From NCBI GenBank assembly GCA_037176725.1, contig JAZBRS010000060.1, positions 54,650,001-54,714,000 of the forward strand: a stretch of DNA of 64,000 bases, given 5' to 3'. The notes under the pieces are model-generated. The model was given only the letters and a program-made list of their open reading frames with translations. It had not been told where the DNA came from and ran no database searches. Below, piece by piece: positions 23,501-36,755 of this stretch; the stretch's first letter is position 1; each line of letters starts with the position of its first letter. The DNA comes from Posidonia oceanica (Eukaryota > Streptophyta > Magnoliopsida > Alismatales > Posidoniaceae). Position numbers and translations under genes: made by a program.

Positions 23501-26500
23501 CAGCCACTCAGGATAAAGAACGACCTTCAGAAAGTTGACTCTGAGCTGCTTCATTATCTCTTCTTTGATCATGAGCAGCCACTGCGGTCGCCATCTTCTT
23601 AGTTTCTGCTTCACTGGCTTGGCATCCGGGTCTAAGGGCAGATTGTGCACCACTATCCCTATGTCAAGGCCGACCATATCCTCGTAACTCCAGGCGAAGA
23701 CATCCGCATATTCTTTCAAGAATGCGATGAATTCTGCTCGAGCCTGGGAGGACAGCTAAGCACTGATACGAATTTCTCTGACTTCCTCAGCTGTGCCGAT
23801 GTTGACAACCTCTGTTTCTTCTTCAACATGGAGGTTGGGGCCTTCTGGGTCGTCGTCATAGGGCCGGAACTCGGGCAACGGTTCGTCAATCTCATCCATG
23901 CCCGTATCGTCCTCCTCTCCATAAGCAATAAGTTCTGAGAGGATCTCTTTCTCAAAAGAAGGACTTGTGATGTTGAAAGAGTGTATATGTTCCACTGCTT
24001 GGCCCTAGTGACGCTTCAGGATGGTCACGCTCACTCGAGTATTCTTGTAGTCTCGGTGCGCGACCTCCGTCCCAGCAACTCCTTCTACTGTTTGCTCTGG
24101 CCTGACTGATTCTGCTGAGTGTTCTGCTGATACTGCTGAGGGCCTTGCTGATTCTGCTGTTGATACTATTGATGGCCCTGCTGATTCTGCCGCTGATACC
24201 GCTGATGGCCCTGCTACCGAGGCTGTTAACAACTCTGCTACTGATTCTGCTTTCTACTCTGTTACCACAGCTGCTTGGACTGCCAGTGCTTCCTCCTCTG
24301 AGTCTTCTAGTGTGCTTGTGGAGGGTATGCCGGACTGGCGGCTGATCTGGGCATTACCGCTTGCTATGTTGCTCCAGTGAGGCATGTGTTGCACAAACCA
24401 CCTAGACCCGCCTTCTGGTCGGAGAGTGATGAGTTCATCTGGTCTAGGGGAGTCCGGTACTGCTGAGTCTTCTTCCAGGACCATGATAGAGACATGGTCC
24501 TTTTGCAGAGGAGGGTCCGTAACCACGGATTTCCCTTTCCTTTCTGCGGCTTAGTGCCATGCCAGGTCTTCTGCTATCGACTTGATTTGTTCTTGATAAA
24601 GTAGCTCTAAGTCGGACATCCATGAATCGACCTGGGCTTCTATCGCCACTCCTTCCTCCTCGTCTGAGGGTGAGTCGACGTAGTAGGCGCCGGGGGCCTG
24701 CGGCACTAGCCCGGCCGCAAGACGGATTGCTGCCCTTGGAATTTGCATGATCTGGCTCATGGGCGCGCCTGATAGTGGCAGCTTTGGCATGGGAGATCCG
24801 AACAGACTGGTCAGCGGGGCCACAGATGGGTATGCTGCCAGTGTCACTGTTGCAGGTGGAGGGCAAGCAGAGGCGCTTTTCTGAGGGCTCAAGGGCCGGG
24901 AGACTATGGTGCTCAGTTGGTCCTCTGCAACTGGTTGTGACTGTGAGAGTGCAGCCTCTGACGCCATGGGGTCCTGCCATGAGAGTTGCTGTTTGGCGTC
25001 AGGAAGATGCGAAGCGGACTACGCCGACTGCATTCTCAGTGATGCGGCCGCTGGAGTGGGCTGAGCTGTGCTGCTGACTGAATTGATTGACTGCCTCTGC
25101 AGAGAGAGGGACAGTGGCACTGGTGTGACTGCGACCGCTGGTAGTCTGCCTGATCCTGCCGGAAGGAGAGTCCCTGACTCCTGTACCGCTACTGCCTGTA
25201 CTTGTAATGCAGATGTGGCTGTAAAAGTGCGAGGGCTTGCCAGTTCTGCCACAGAGCCTGCTGAGCTGTCTGCTGTATCTGCTAGAGGGAGAGCCGAACA
25301 TGCTGACTGTGGTGCCTCTGTGCTGATCATTGCTTTGCTGCCAGTTGGGACTGCCTCTACTGTGCTAGACTGCTCCTCATCCGAGTAGTAGTCCTCAATG
25401 CAGACCCAGTCTTCTGCCGGCACCGTGGCTTGATCATCGGTCGATCCCAGAACTCCTGCACTGGTAAAGTTAGTGAGGTCTCTGGGGATGGCTGGTTCTT
25501 GATCCTTGAGCTGAAGGCAGTGATCTTCGTTGAGCTTGGGTTCGTAACCGAGGCCTTCTGATTTCCTCCGCTCCACTGCTACGATCGGCTCTGCGATCCC
25601 CTGGCCGTGACGCCCGAGTGGCGTACCCTTTATGTAACCCCACCTGTGACATACATTCTCGACCATTCGGAAAGGGTTGCTGTGAACGGCCAAGGAGTTG
25701 ACACGTTCAAGATCAGGAATGAAGTTAACTGGCTCGCACCGATTAACGCAATATAGAGCTTCAGAAGTCTCGAGGTCAAACGGGATAGCTTGTGAAGACA
25801 CGGGGGAGACTGCCTCGATCCGCTCCTTCTCAAAGTTCTCTGCCATGACGACAATGACATCATCGCCGCGACGGTACTTTATCATCCGATGGAGGGTCGA
25901 AGGAAGGACCTGATGCTTGTGGAGCCAAGGGCGCCCAAGCAGAAGATTGAAATTCGACTTCAAGTCGACGACATAGAATTCTACATCGAAGACGACCGGG
26001 CCAATAGCGAGAGAAATAATCAGAATCCCTAGAGCGTCATGGTGGGTGTTGTCAAAAGCTGTCATTCCCTTCACGGCTGGCGTGATGTCCTCGGCTTTGA
26101 ATCCGAGCTTGGTTGCAGTACGCAAGGGGCAGATGTTAAGGCCTGACCCATTATCAACCAGTGTTAGGGGAATGTGAAAGTTTTTGAACTGGACCGTGAC
26201 GAACAGGGGCTGGTTGTGATTAATCCCCGCCGGAGGTAGCTCATCGCTCGTAAAAGAGATGACCTGGGGCTCCGCAATCAACCCTACCATGCTTTCCAAG
26301 GCTGAAGGCTCGATAGACTGGGACACACGGGCAGCCTGGAACACGTGAAGGAAAGCCTCGCGGTGTTCGGCAGAGGTGTGGATTAGGTCCCAAATGGAAA
26401 TGTCAGCTTTGACCTTCTTAAGTTGGGAGGTTATGTCTGCCTTGGGTTGGTTCTTTTTGGCAACAGGAGGGGTTGCTTTGGCAAGCTCTAAGGGGGTAGT

Positions 26501-29374
26501 GGCAGGAAGCTGGGCCGCTACAGGCTGGGCGGGGATTTGGTTTGCTACGGGTTGATTTGGGGTTGGATCTGTTACGGGTTGGTTGGAGGGTGGGGGCGTA
26601 GCAGGTTTAGGGTGATTTGGCCTAATTGCCGGTGTTGGGGGCCTGTAGACCCTCCCCGATCGCATTACTTCCGCACACATTTCTGTGGCGTAGCTGTAAG
26701 GGACGCGATGGGTGTCCAAGGTTAAGTCAATAACCACTGGAGCATGTGCTGCGAGCACAAGAGGGGTTACAGGGGGAGCTACTGGGTACTGAGGTCTATC
26801 TAGGGTGTATGGTTGTTGGGGTGGGAAGGCTAGGGCAGGTTGAGGTCTGCCTAGAAGGTGTACAGGATATTCTAGCTGAGGTCGCCCTAAGAGGTGGATG
26901 GGGGATCTAGGCTGGGCCCTAGCTAGGAGGCGTACAGGGGGTTGAGCCTGAGGAAGCATAGCGGGGGGCGCGAGAGGGCGCTCTGGCCTAGCACGCGGTC
27001 GGACCATGTGAATTCCCGACTCGGAGCCAGCAACTGCCGTAAGATAGAGGTTCACAGGGAAAGGCTCAGAGATATCAGAGATGAGATCAGAAGGGTCTAC
27101 CACAGAGGTAGCAGGCCCAGAAGGAAAGACAGAATGGATGTCTGAGGTTCCCGCCCCTCCCGGATAAGAGTGCTCCGGTAAGGGTTGGCGGATGATGCCA
27201 GAATAAGGGGGAATAGCTGAATGTGCAGATGCATGCATGTGTGCTTGAGTGGATGCCTCGTGCGTGTCAATCACAATCGTTCCCGATTCGATTAGATCCT
27301 GAATAGCGTTCCGCAAGGAGAAGCAATTGTCCGTCGAATGCCCGGCACTTCGATGGAAATTGCAGAAGAGGTTCGCCCTAAACCAAAGCGGCAAAGGATT
27401 TGGGGGCAGACGAACCTCCGGGAACTTCAGGAGCGATGCAACCTTCGGCAAGATGACCGTGAGCGGTTCCACCAGTGGGGCGAATTTTCGCTTCTCAGTG
27501 AGTGGTCTTCTTTGCCTTTGGTATGAGCCTTACTGAACCGGTGCGGCAGGGTAGACCAGTCTAGCGGTGGTTGTGATTTGTGGTGTAGGTGGATTCCTAG
27601 GTGCAGGAGCGTACACCATCTGAGCTGGGGCAGACCGGGATGGCAAGCGAACAGGCACAGCAGGGGAGTCGACGAATGCAACAGCGGTTTTCGGCGAGTC
27701 TTTCCTCTTCGGGCGGTTGTTGCTGCTACCGCTGTTATTGTTGGAGGCGCTACTGTTGGCACTGTTACTGCTGATCGCGGCCTGCTTAGCGAACGCAGAG
27801 AGAGTCGGGAAGTTGCCACTCCGCAAAGAACTCTCCACGCGCGCTCCAGCTCTGATGAGTGCTGCAAAAGTAGTGACTGGTTGGATGCTAAGCAGAGCTC
27901 CAAGAGATGGCTGCGCCCCTTTGATGACGATCTCAATAGACTCCTCGTCAGAGGGTCTATCTCGAACCTGAGAGGCAAGGGCGCGCCAGCGGCCGACGTA
28001 CTCCCCGAACGGCTCGCCGAAATTCTGCTTGATTGCGATCAAGTCCGCCCGCTTTGGGACTAGATCGAGGTTGAAGGAGTATTGTTCCAGGAACGCCTGA
28101 CTGAGGTCGTTCCAAGTCTTGATGGCTGACTTATCAAGCGATGTAAACCACTTGAGTGCCGGCCCGGTCAAACTCTTCTGGATCAGGCGGATCAGCAACC
28201 TCTCGTCAGCCTGAAGCTGAGCGAGATCACCACAATACGCCTTCAGGTGTGCCACGGGGCAGTCCCTACCATTGTATTTCTCGAAGTCCGAAATTTTGAA
28301 CTTCGGAGGGAGTACCGCCTCTGGAAAGCAGCAGAGGTCCCGAAATTGGTAGGTCTGGTGCTCAGTACTCTGCACTAGTCGTAGTGCCTTTTCCAAGACG
28401 TCCATCCAGTTGTTGATGGGGTCCGGAGTTGCTGCTATAGGAGAGGGATCAGCAGGGGTAGTGAGCACATACGTCGAATGGGTCGCACCTAAGTGCTCCT
28501 CCGGATCTACCATAGCGTCACCTGGTGGAGCAACGGGATGGCCGGCGTATCCGTGCTGGGGAACTGTGTATGCAGGAGTGTATGCAGGATGCTGGACTTG
28601 ATGCAAAGGAGGAGAGTAGATGCCATGCTGTGCTGTGATAGGGGTAGGATGACGGAGCATCAGTTGCTGTACAGGCGGGGTGCCAGACAGCGAGCTAGTG
28701 AGGTACTGGGCTCCAGCCGGTCCAAAGGACTGACCACCAGGAGGAAGAGGAGCATGCTGTGCTAAGTGTTGTGCAGCAGGAGGCGGTAAACGGGCCCCCA
28801 TCGTCGGAACCGTGAGCAGTTGTGACGATGGTCGAGGCGGAGGTGTGGAGGTAGATGCATGAGATGCAGGAACTGGCCTCAAAGGAACCTCAGGAACGAC
28901 AGGAGCACAGGAAGGACGAACCGATAGAGCCATGCCCTGCAGTCTCTAGGCAAGCTCCATCAGGTGCTGGTACTACGCCTCAGGCGTCTCGCCAGTGGGG
29001 ACGCTGAAGTGCAGTGCCGGCGAAGGTTGAGAAGCAAATGGCACGGACACAGACTGTCCGGGAGGAAAAGGTTCTACAGTAAAAGTCGCAGCAGCGGTAG
29101 GAGGGATGTCAAAAGCGACGTATCCTTGGGATGGAGGGGGCAGTGGCGTCTCCAAAACGCGAGTAACGGTCGTCAGGATAGACTCGGTGACCGGATCCGG
29201 AGGAAGAGATGCTTGCCACTGTCCCGGGACATACTGAGAACCTAGAGGCGCCAGGGGAGGAAACCTTGGCGTCAGAGGGGGAACAACGGGGACAGAAGGA
29301 GCAACCGGAGGAGCCGGAACGGAAACACCCTCCGTGACAGGAGTGAAGAGAGGCTCACTGACGTACTGGGCCAT
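20531..29374 (-). pseudogene. gag-pro-pol: Broken gag-pro-pol of element B
   Basis: It starts at the ATG at 29374 (MAQYVSEP) and ends at the TAG at 20531. It contains Gag with a CX2HX4HX4C knuckle, protease ('LVDNGSG', 'LLGRPWLHKH'), reverse transcriptase with YVDD, both RNase H-like domains, and integrase with HHCC and D,D,E residues. In-frame stops lie at 28973, just after it (near 28934), 27530, 25019, 24551, 24254, 24005, 23756, 22427, 22184, about 22075, 21014 and about 20988. Every one aligns with a CAG, CAA or TGG codon in D. The longest intact pieces are 817 codons (27472-25019) and 430 codons (23719-22427). At the D stop position (56394) B has CAG. The B stop at 25019 is CAG in D. 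Confidence 0.92.
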
Positions 29375-30862
29375 TGCTGACCTAGAGCGTGTGAGAATGG
29401 GGCTGCGACGGGTGTACAAACGGCGATTCCTAATAGGAGCTATCGTCGCAAAGGCGGATAGCTCAGAAGAGGAATGGTCGCGAATAAGGTCGCAACAGGG
29501 GCGTCAACGAGGGTCGGTACTCAAGCTCTAGCAAGGGGAACTCGCTTATCGATCACCACTGACACAAACAGAAGGAAACTGGGGTTAGAAACTGACAAGA
29601 CGGATGCAAATGAGTTAAGTTAAGTGGCATGAATGATATGTATGCTTTCTAGTATGCCCCCTTTCCTAACTAGTGTATCCTAGCAGGTGATCTACTTCGG
29701 GTATCCCTGGGTGTACAGGTCACCGACTCAGGTCAGAAAAGTAGGTTCCCTGCCTAACTCCTGGCCCAAAGCTCAGGTAATGACAGGGGGGTGTGTTGGT
29801 GGCCTCGACCCCACCAAAGCGTGGGTGGTACCCTCTACTAACACCGACACGACCCCCGAACAAGGGGGGACAGACCGACTGACTTGCGCCACGCCCAAAG
29901 CGGTGGAACAAGAGGCCGGGACTGTCCTTCGCAGACTAATAGGTGGACTCAGATGAGAAGATGCATGCCCTATATGATGCTTATGCAGATGATTAAAGTT
30001 TTTTATCTTGCGCATTTTATTAACCAAAGGGAGTGAAGGATTGTTTGAAGTCTCTAGTTACTCCTAGAAGTTCCTTTTACTTGCCATTTTTAGTTAACCA
30101 TGGGGAGAGCAAACAAGTCTCTACTATCCTAGACATAGCATGTGCGAAAGGGAAGAAAATCAGTCAAACATGGCAGGCAAACAACACACAACACAGCAAA
30201 AGGCAAGTGCATTGCATGTGCGAGTGTTCGTGGGCATGATAGTGAAGAAAAAAGCATTCATCATGTCAAAAGGCATATATGCAAGGCATGTGCGTGCGTA
30301 GTGACATAGCAAACGTGTAAGAAAAGCATTCATCATTCAAAAAGCATGCATTGTTGCCAAAAAAGTATGTAGACATGCATTGTGCAGGAAATAAAGCAAC
30401 AAGTAGCAAATAAAGATGAAGGAAGGTAAGGACAAGTAAGCATTAAAGCAGGCAAGAGCAGAATCAGGGAAACAAGCAAGCAACAAGCAAGCAAACAAGC
30501 AAGCAAACAAGTAAGAGCGCCACAGCAGGCAAAGCAAAGCAAAACAGAGCGCAAACCGAGGCAAAGGAGGTGCAAAACTTAAGCAGAGTAGCCACGAGGC
30601 GACTTGCTAGGAGTTTGCACAGAAAAGCGAGCAAAACAGGCAAAGAAGGCACAAAAGACAGACAAAGAAAGCAAATCCCAAGCGAGCGAAAACGAAGGCG
30701 AAAGCCAGAGTCTGCTATCCCCAGTGGAGTCGCCACTGTCGACTTCGCTGGGCAAAGCAGACAGGCAGGCAAGCAAGCAAAAGCAAGGCAAAGGGCACAA
30801 AGGCAAACAAAGAATGCAAATCCCAAGCGAGCGAAAGCGAAGGCGAAAGCCGGAGTCTAGCA
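29375..30862 (-). mobile_element. Leader of element B
   Basis: Same layout as in AC: second PBS-like site at 30718-30735, GC-rich island open on both strands (29687-29960), candidate 3' splice site (TTCTAACCC...TTTGTGTCAG, AG at 29560-29559), and the hairpin at 29437-29464. No gene is called. Confidence 0.75.
29437..29464 (-). promoter_or_regulatory. Conserved leader hairpin upstream of gag (B copy)
   Basis: GAGCTATC and GATAGCTC arms are identical to those of AC and D, ending 63 nt before the gag ATG at 29374. Confidence 0.6.
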
Positions 30863-30880
30863 TCCTCAGCAGAGTCGCCA
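30863..30880 (-). promoter_or_regulatory. Primer-binding site of element B
   Basis: On the minus strand TGGCGACTCTGCTGAGGA follows the LTR end by one base. Same tRNA-Arg-like type as AC and D. A second, better G-run match lies 145 bases further in (30718-30735). Confidence 0.7.
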
Positions 30881-30881
30881 C

Positions 30882-33800
30882 TGTAGTAATCCCAATTAAA
30901 AATCAGGCTTACTATTGGCGGCGAGGTCCGAGGAGGAGGGCTCAACTCGAAAACACTTAAAATAAAGGGGAAAAGGAGAAGATAAGACAAATCAGAGTCG
31001 CCACCATGTCTATTATCGGAAGACAAGGAAAATCGAGGGAAATGCGTGAATTAACACGCAAAACCAAGCAGGAAATGCAAAGCAAAGCAATGCAAGGGAA
31101 AAACAAATGCAAATACATGCAAATGAGATGACTCATGCCTAGGATAAGGGCGATATGGTCATTGCAGGCCAAAAGACTGGGCAACGACTCCTGTTACGAG
31201 CGAGGAAGGTGTTAGGCACCCCCGACATGCCCGAGAATCGGTCTTTCTAGGCTTACGCTCGCATACGCAGGGAAATGCAGATCTGAATGCCTAAATGCCA
31301 ATGAATGCCTAAATGAATGCTTATAGGTGTGCTCTAAGTGAAGAGATGCAATGCAAGGAAGTAAACGTGCAATCTAAGTGCTCAGCAGCGCTGTCTGTGT
31401 TCCGAACCGAGCGAAACCTGGTTCGTGAGAACTCCAGGCAGTAAGCATCACTGCCCTATATGCAAATGCAAGCGAAAAGCAAAACGACGATAAAACCAAG
31501 CAATGCACGCGACATGCAAGAGAAAACGGCGTAAAACACGCGAAACAATGCAAGAAACGAGAGCAGCATGCGAAACGGTGCAAGAAAACAAGGTCGGCAC
31601 GCAAAACAAAGTGAGAAAGCGAAGTGGCACGCAAAACGGTGCAAAAGACAACAGCGGGCACGCAAAATAGCGCAAAAGACAAGGCGGGCACGCAAAACGG
31701 TGCCAAAAGCAAAGTGGGCACGCAAAACGGCGCAAAAGACAAAGCAGGCACGCAAAGCGGTGCCAAAAGCGAAGCGAGCGCGCAAAACGGTGCAAAAGAC
31801 AAAGCAGGCACGCGAAACGGAGCCAAAAACGAAGCAAAACCTCGGCAAAATCATGCGGATGCAAATGCAAGGGAAAAGAACAAGGGAAGCGAAAGGAGAA
31901 ACAAAACAGCGCGTGTGTGAGAACAGACGCTGTTTGAGGGCCGCACAGAGTAGGTGTGAAGACCTACAATGGGGAAAGTAAACAAATGGAGGGATTACCA
32001 CCGCTTTGTGACTGTTTCCCACTAAACCGCCCCACGATATGTCTCGCACGCTGCCCAAAGCTCGCGATGCGATCGGACCGTGGAAAAGGGGGAAGAAAGT
32101 CGCAATAAGTGGTGAATCCAGGGGAAACACAACACAAAACACTTAGGAATACGCGAAATGAGGAACGGAGTTGATAGGTGAGAAGAGGAAGTCCTATTCT
32201 ACATGCTCGAGGAAACAAAAAGCGAAAACGATGCATGCAATGCAAATGGTATGCAAATGAGTGCTGTGCAGGGGTTCAGGAGGACATACCTGGAAAATCT
32301 GGGGCCTGATCTGAAATCTGCTTGGACCATGCTGAAGAGCGCCTCGCCAGGGTCGTCTGGGTAGCTTGTTTGAGAAGATCCAATGGCCGGATTGGAAGAT
32401 ATCGCAGCTCCAAGGCAGAGGGGTCAGAACAAGGGAGAAGAATAGATCTAAGTGTATAGGAGGTCCTAGGGGTGTGCAAACAGGTCCTCCCATGTGAATG
32501 GGAGCTAATAAAGCCTTAAGTGCGTGTAGAGGATGCAAAAAACTAGAATGCATGAGTGCAATGCATGCAGAATGCAAGAAAAGGCTTAAAGGGGATTTTT
32601 CAGAAAATTGGGGGTTCAAATGCAAGTTTGAAAGGATGGGGGTCTAAATGCAAAGGTTTTTGAAAGGTTTGGGGCTTTCACGCAGGGATTTTGAAAAAAG
32701 GAAGGTCTGCATGCCATTTTGCAAAGGGCAGGGTTTAAAATGCAATTTTTCAAGATGGGTATGCATCAGGGCAAGCTTTGAAATCATGTGGCAGGTTAAG
32801 ATGCAATTTTGAAATCATTAGGGTCTAAAATGCAATTTTTCCAGAAAAACAGGGTCCTAAGTAGTCTGGGAATGCAGATGGGGACCTATATGCAATTTTC
32901 CAAACATGCAGGGTCTAAAACGCAATTTTGTAAGCAAAACGTGCATCTAAGTGATTTTTATAAGCATGCAGAGGACCTATGTGTAATTTTCAAAGCATGC
33001 AGGGTCAAAAATGCAATTTTATAAGCAAAATATGCATAAAAAGACTACTGTGCATTAGAAGAGGACCTACATGCAAAAATCAAAAAACAGAGGGGGAGAA
33101 ATGTAATGCAACAAGCAAAAATGAAAAATTAAAGCTAAGTTCTACAGGACAGAGGACCAGAATGCAAATACTGAAAACAAAGGGGACCCAGAATGCAATT
33201 TTATATGGCAAAGTTAAAGCATTAAATCTAATTAAACTACTGTAGGACCAATGTGCAAAAATCAAAAACTGGAGGGCCAAAATCTAACTTATTACTGAAG
33301 GAAAGCACAGTAAAAGGACCAGAAAGCAAATAAGGAGAACCACAGACATTTCATGCAATTTAATATAGTTTCAGCACAGAAACAAGCAGATTAAATCAAA
33401 TAAAGGACTGGAATGCAAAATAACAGGAACTTAGACCAGAAATGCAATATTTAGCAAAAAACTTAGATAACAGAAAAATAAAGGAACAGTGCATGGCCGA
33501 CGGCCATGGACACTGTAGCAGCAAGCTGCCAGCGTCCATGAACACCGGCACGGGGGTGTTGAAGCTGCGTAGACCAGCGGGAAAGCGTCTCCAGGTCCTG
33601 ACGGAGGTCGGACGACGTTCGGCGGAGCTCGACGCTGGCTGGAGCGAGCCGGAGAGGCCATCGGAGGTCTGCAGAGTTTCAGAAGCGCACTCCGGACGAT
33701 CGACGCGACGACGCTGCGATCTGAGGGCCGGAGCGTGTCCCTGAGGCTCGTGCGGACTTGAGGCAACTGCTGGACCAGCATTCTGCTGACCGGAGCGGCG

Positions 33801-36750
33801 GGACGCTCGGAGATGCTCGCCGGAGAAGACGACTCTGACCGGCGTTGACTTGGCGCAGGAGCGAAGAGAGACCGATTCTAAGGGGGGGAAAAGCAAGAGG
33901 GGAGGAAGATTAGGCTAAAGGGATAAGAATTTACCTGTCCCCGTGTCTGAGAAGCCCTCCCGACGCAAGCGGTTTCAGAGGTCGTCGGTGGAGTTCGTCC
34001 GGCGAGAGGAGGGGTCGTCGATGGCTCGGGACGGCTCGGATCTCCTCAGAGCGTCCCTCCGAAGCTTCCTGGATGTCTGGAAGGCTGCTGCGAAGACCGG
34101 AGGAAGATTTCGCAACTTTTGGGTTCACAGATGCAGCCGGAGACCGGAGGGAGTGTTTGCTGCTCCTCAGGCTGGATGGGACCTTCTGGAAGGTTGCTGG
34201 AGTACTGGTGAAGGTTTCTGGGCAATTGAATTGGGTTTTGGTGGGCTGTGGGGTGGATTTGTAGGTCGGCTGATTTTCTGGTCAGAGGGAGGTGCAGGTG
34301 TTTGTGGTGGAGGGTTCGGTCTGTGGTGAGTTGCTGGGCTGAAGATTGGGTGCCTTGGGGAGGTGGAGTTCAGGCGAGTGACAGGGAAAGGTTTGGGACG
34401 GTGTGGAGGTCTGTGGTGGTGGTAATTTTCAGGAGAGGAGGTGATGGATTGCAGTGGTGGAATTCTGGTGAACTGGGGGTGCTTTCAAGGGTGGAAAGGC
34501 CGGGAAAGAGTGGAGGAGGATTGCTGGGATTCTGGGTGGATTTGGGGGATGAAATGGAAGAGAATGGATGGCTTGGAAGGGGCTTGGTTTCAGGGAGAAA
34601 AAGAAGGGGGAAGTGCTGTGGAATTCAGAGGGAGAAGAAGGAGGAGTTTGGTGGGGAATTCTCTCTGGATTTCAGCTCTCTCTCTCGGATGGCAAAAGGC
34701 ATTGAAGGAAGGGCTGAAGGGCTGGCTTTATCTGCTGCTCTCCGGCTTGCTCGCGCGCTCTGGAATTCAAATTCCACCAGCGCCGTCCACTGCAGCTGAG
34801 GGAGACAAGCGACTGGCAAGGCGACAGGCAGTTAATGCCGGAAAAGCCGCGGAGAGGCGAGAGAGGAAGAGCGAGCTGTTGCTGGATTGGACAGAGAGGG
34901 AAGGCTTGAATTTGAAAAAGAAGAGGGAGTGCTGTAGGCCGGCCGCGGGAGGAGAAGGAAAAGCTGAAGAAGCTGAGGAAGAAGAAGGAAGAGGAAGAGG
35001 AGGAAGGCGGGCCGGGCCGTGAACTGAAGAAAAAAAAAGAAAAAAAGAAAAGAGGGAAAGGGTGGACGGGCTGGACTGGGCCCAGCAGGAGAAGAGGAAG
35101 GGAAGAAAAATAGGATGAAAAGAGAAATGGAAGGGAAAGAGAGGAGAAATAAATTAGGTAAAAATAAAATAAAAATAAGTAAAAATATTAGAATGATTGT
35201 GTTGTAAGTTAGGATCTTGATTAAATTTTTAATGACTGTTTTTAGTTGATTAATTCTGGTTTTAGAGGGGTTTTGGGTTTGATTAGGGTTTTAAAGGTTT
35301 TCTTTGTTTTTAATTTGTTTTCCATTTTGATTAAGTGTTTGTTAAGCCTTTTAAATTATTTTTCCATTGTGTTTTTCTTGTTAAGTATTTGGGATTTTAG
35401 TGAGGATTTTTTAAAGTTTATTTTTAGATTAATTAGAGTGAGTTTTGGCTTTTGATTTTAGTCTTTTTAGGATTCTTCTTAAGTCTTCTTTAAATTATAC
35501 TTTTGATTTTTTATTTGTTAAGTTTTCTTGATGTTTTTTAGTTAAGTTTCTTCTTGATGGATTAAGTGTTTTTAAATCTTTTTAATTTGTTTCTCATTTT
35601 CCTTCTTTTTTTTTAATTAAGTTCTTAAATTGTTCTTCTTAGGTTTGTTACGTTAAGTTTTTTTCATTAACTATTTGTCTTAGTGTTTTTAATTGTTTTC
35701 CTTCTTCTTAGGGTTTGCTTTTGATTATTTTTGATAGGGTTTTCACTTTTGGTTGGTTTTGATTATATTTTAGTTTTTTTCTTGATTTTACAGCATTTTC
35801 TTTTGGTTTGTTTTGCATTTTTTAGCTTGCATCCTTGGTTTTCCATTTTAACTAGATTTAGTTGGGTTTAGGTTCTTAATTGTTTGTTTAGTATTTTTAA
35901 TTATTTTTCTTAGGGTTCTGGTTTGTTTCCCTTTTGTTTTAGAGTTTTAGAGATTTTTAAGGGTTTTTTATGGATTTTAGCAAAAGAAGGAAAAAGGAAA
36001 AGAGAAGGAAGAAGAAAAAGGAAAAAGGAGGAATAAAGGGGAAAGAGATGAGTTGGGGGAAAACAATTTTTTAAAAGTCAGGGAAAATGCTAAAAATAAG
36101 GTAAAAATAGAAATAAGATAGAGAAGAGATAGAAGCACAAAGGAGGCCCACAGCCAGGCAAGAAAAAGAGAGAGAAGGGGATGAAAAGAGGGAGGATAAT
36201 CAGGAGAGAGAGAGAGGAGAGAGAAAAGAATAATCCAAGAGAGAGAAAAGGATAATTTAGGTAAAAGGAAGGCTTAAAAGTTTTGAAATGGGGTGAAAAT
36301 TGGGGAGTGTGTAGTCTAGGGTTTCTAGTGTTGGTTCTAGGGCTTTGGTCTGATTTTGAGCAAGTTTTGGAGGGGTTTTGAGGTGTAGAAAAAGGGTGGT
36401 TTCACCTAAGTTTTCTAAGGTTTTTGGGAATGGTTTTGGGCTGAAAGTTTTTAAGTGTTTGGGTAGGTTTGCTAAGTAGGGGTTGATGGGTTTTCCTATG
36501 GTTTTTGGGCAAGTCTTGGGCTGAAAGTTTTTAAGTGTTTGGGTAGGTTTGCTAAGTAGGGGTTGATGGGTTTTCCTATGGTTTTTGGGCAGGTTTTGGG
36601 CTTGGGAAGTGGGTGTAGGCTTAGGTCAAGTCAGGCTTGTTTTGAAGGGTGAGATGAAGAGGGTTGGGGGCTGTTTTGACCTAGGTTTAGATCCAGCAAG
36701 TCACCAGAAGGTCCCAAATGATCTGAGCCTGTCAAGATGGGGTGTCAACA
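30882..36750 (-). mobile_element. 5' LTR of element B (5869 bp)
   Basis: It ends in TGTTGACACC at 36750 and ACTACA at 30882 on the minus strand. All LTR blocks are present in reverse: minisatellite (about 31520-31850), splice-donor-like CCAG/GTATGT (at 32289), GCATTTTAG repeats (about 32600-33450), GC-rich part (about 33490-34330), purine-rich part, C-poor T-rich tract (about 35150-35830) and a tandem 80-bp duplication (36435-36514 and 36515-36594). ORFs such as 34248-34799 are compositional and not conserved as genes. Confidence 0.92.
34725..34732 (-). promoter_or_regulatory. Possible TATA-like element in B 5' LTR
   Basis: GATAAAGC on the minus strand lies at the position that aligns with GATATAAG in D (46841-46848) and TTGTTAAAAC in AC. 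It is weak on its own. Confidence 0.25.
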
Positions 36751-36755
36751 CCATG
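36751..36755 (+). other. Target-site duplication CCATG, right copy (element B)
   Basis: Second copy of the 5-bp duplication, directly after the LTR end at 36750. See the left copy at 13065-13069. Confidence 0.95.

Larger units (their letters stand above)
13070..36750 (-). mobile_element. Complete nested Tat/Ogre-type LTR retrotransposon B (23,681 bp)
   Basis: An inverted full-length element with 3' LTR 13070-14986, polypurine tract, tandem-repeat 3' region, ORF3, gag-pro-pol, leader, PBS and 5' LTR 30882-36750, flanked by CCATG on both sides. Over the first ~620 bp of the two LTR ends I count by eye about 25 differences, mostly transitions. This suggests an insertion that is neither brand new nor ancient. 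All major reading frames carry stops, so it is not autonomous as it stands. Confidence 0.95.

Noticed and set aside
34248..35022. ORFs of 183-193 codons on the plus strand
   Set aside because: Antisense to the LTR of B, Gly/Trp- or Arg/Lys/Glu-rich by composition, no match in the other LTRs.
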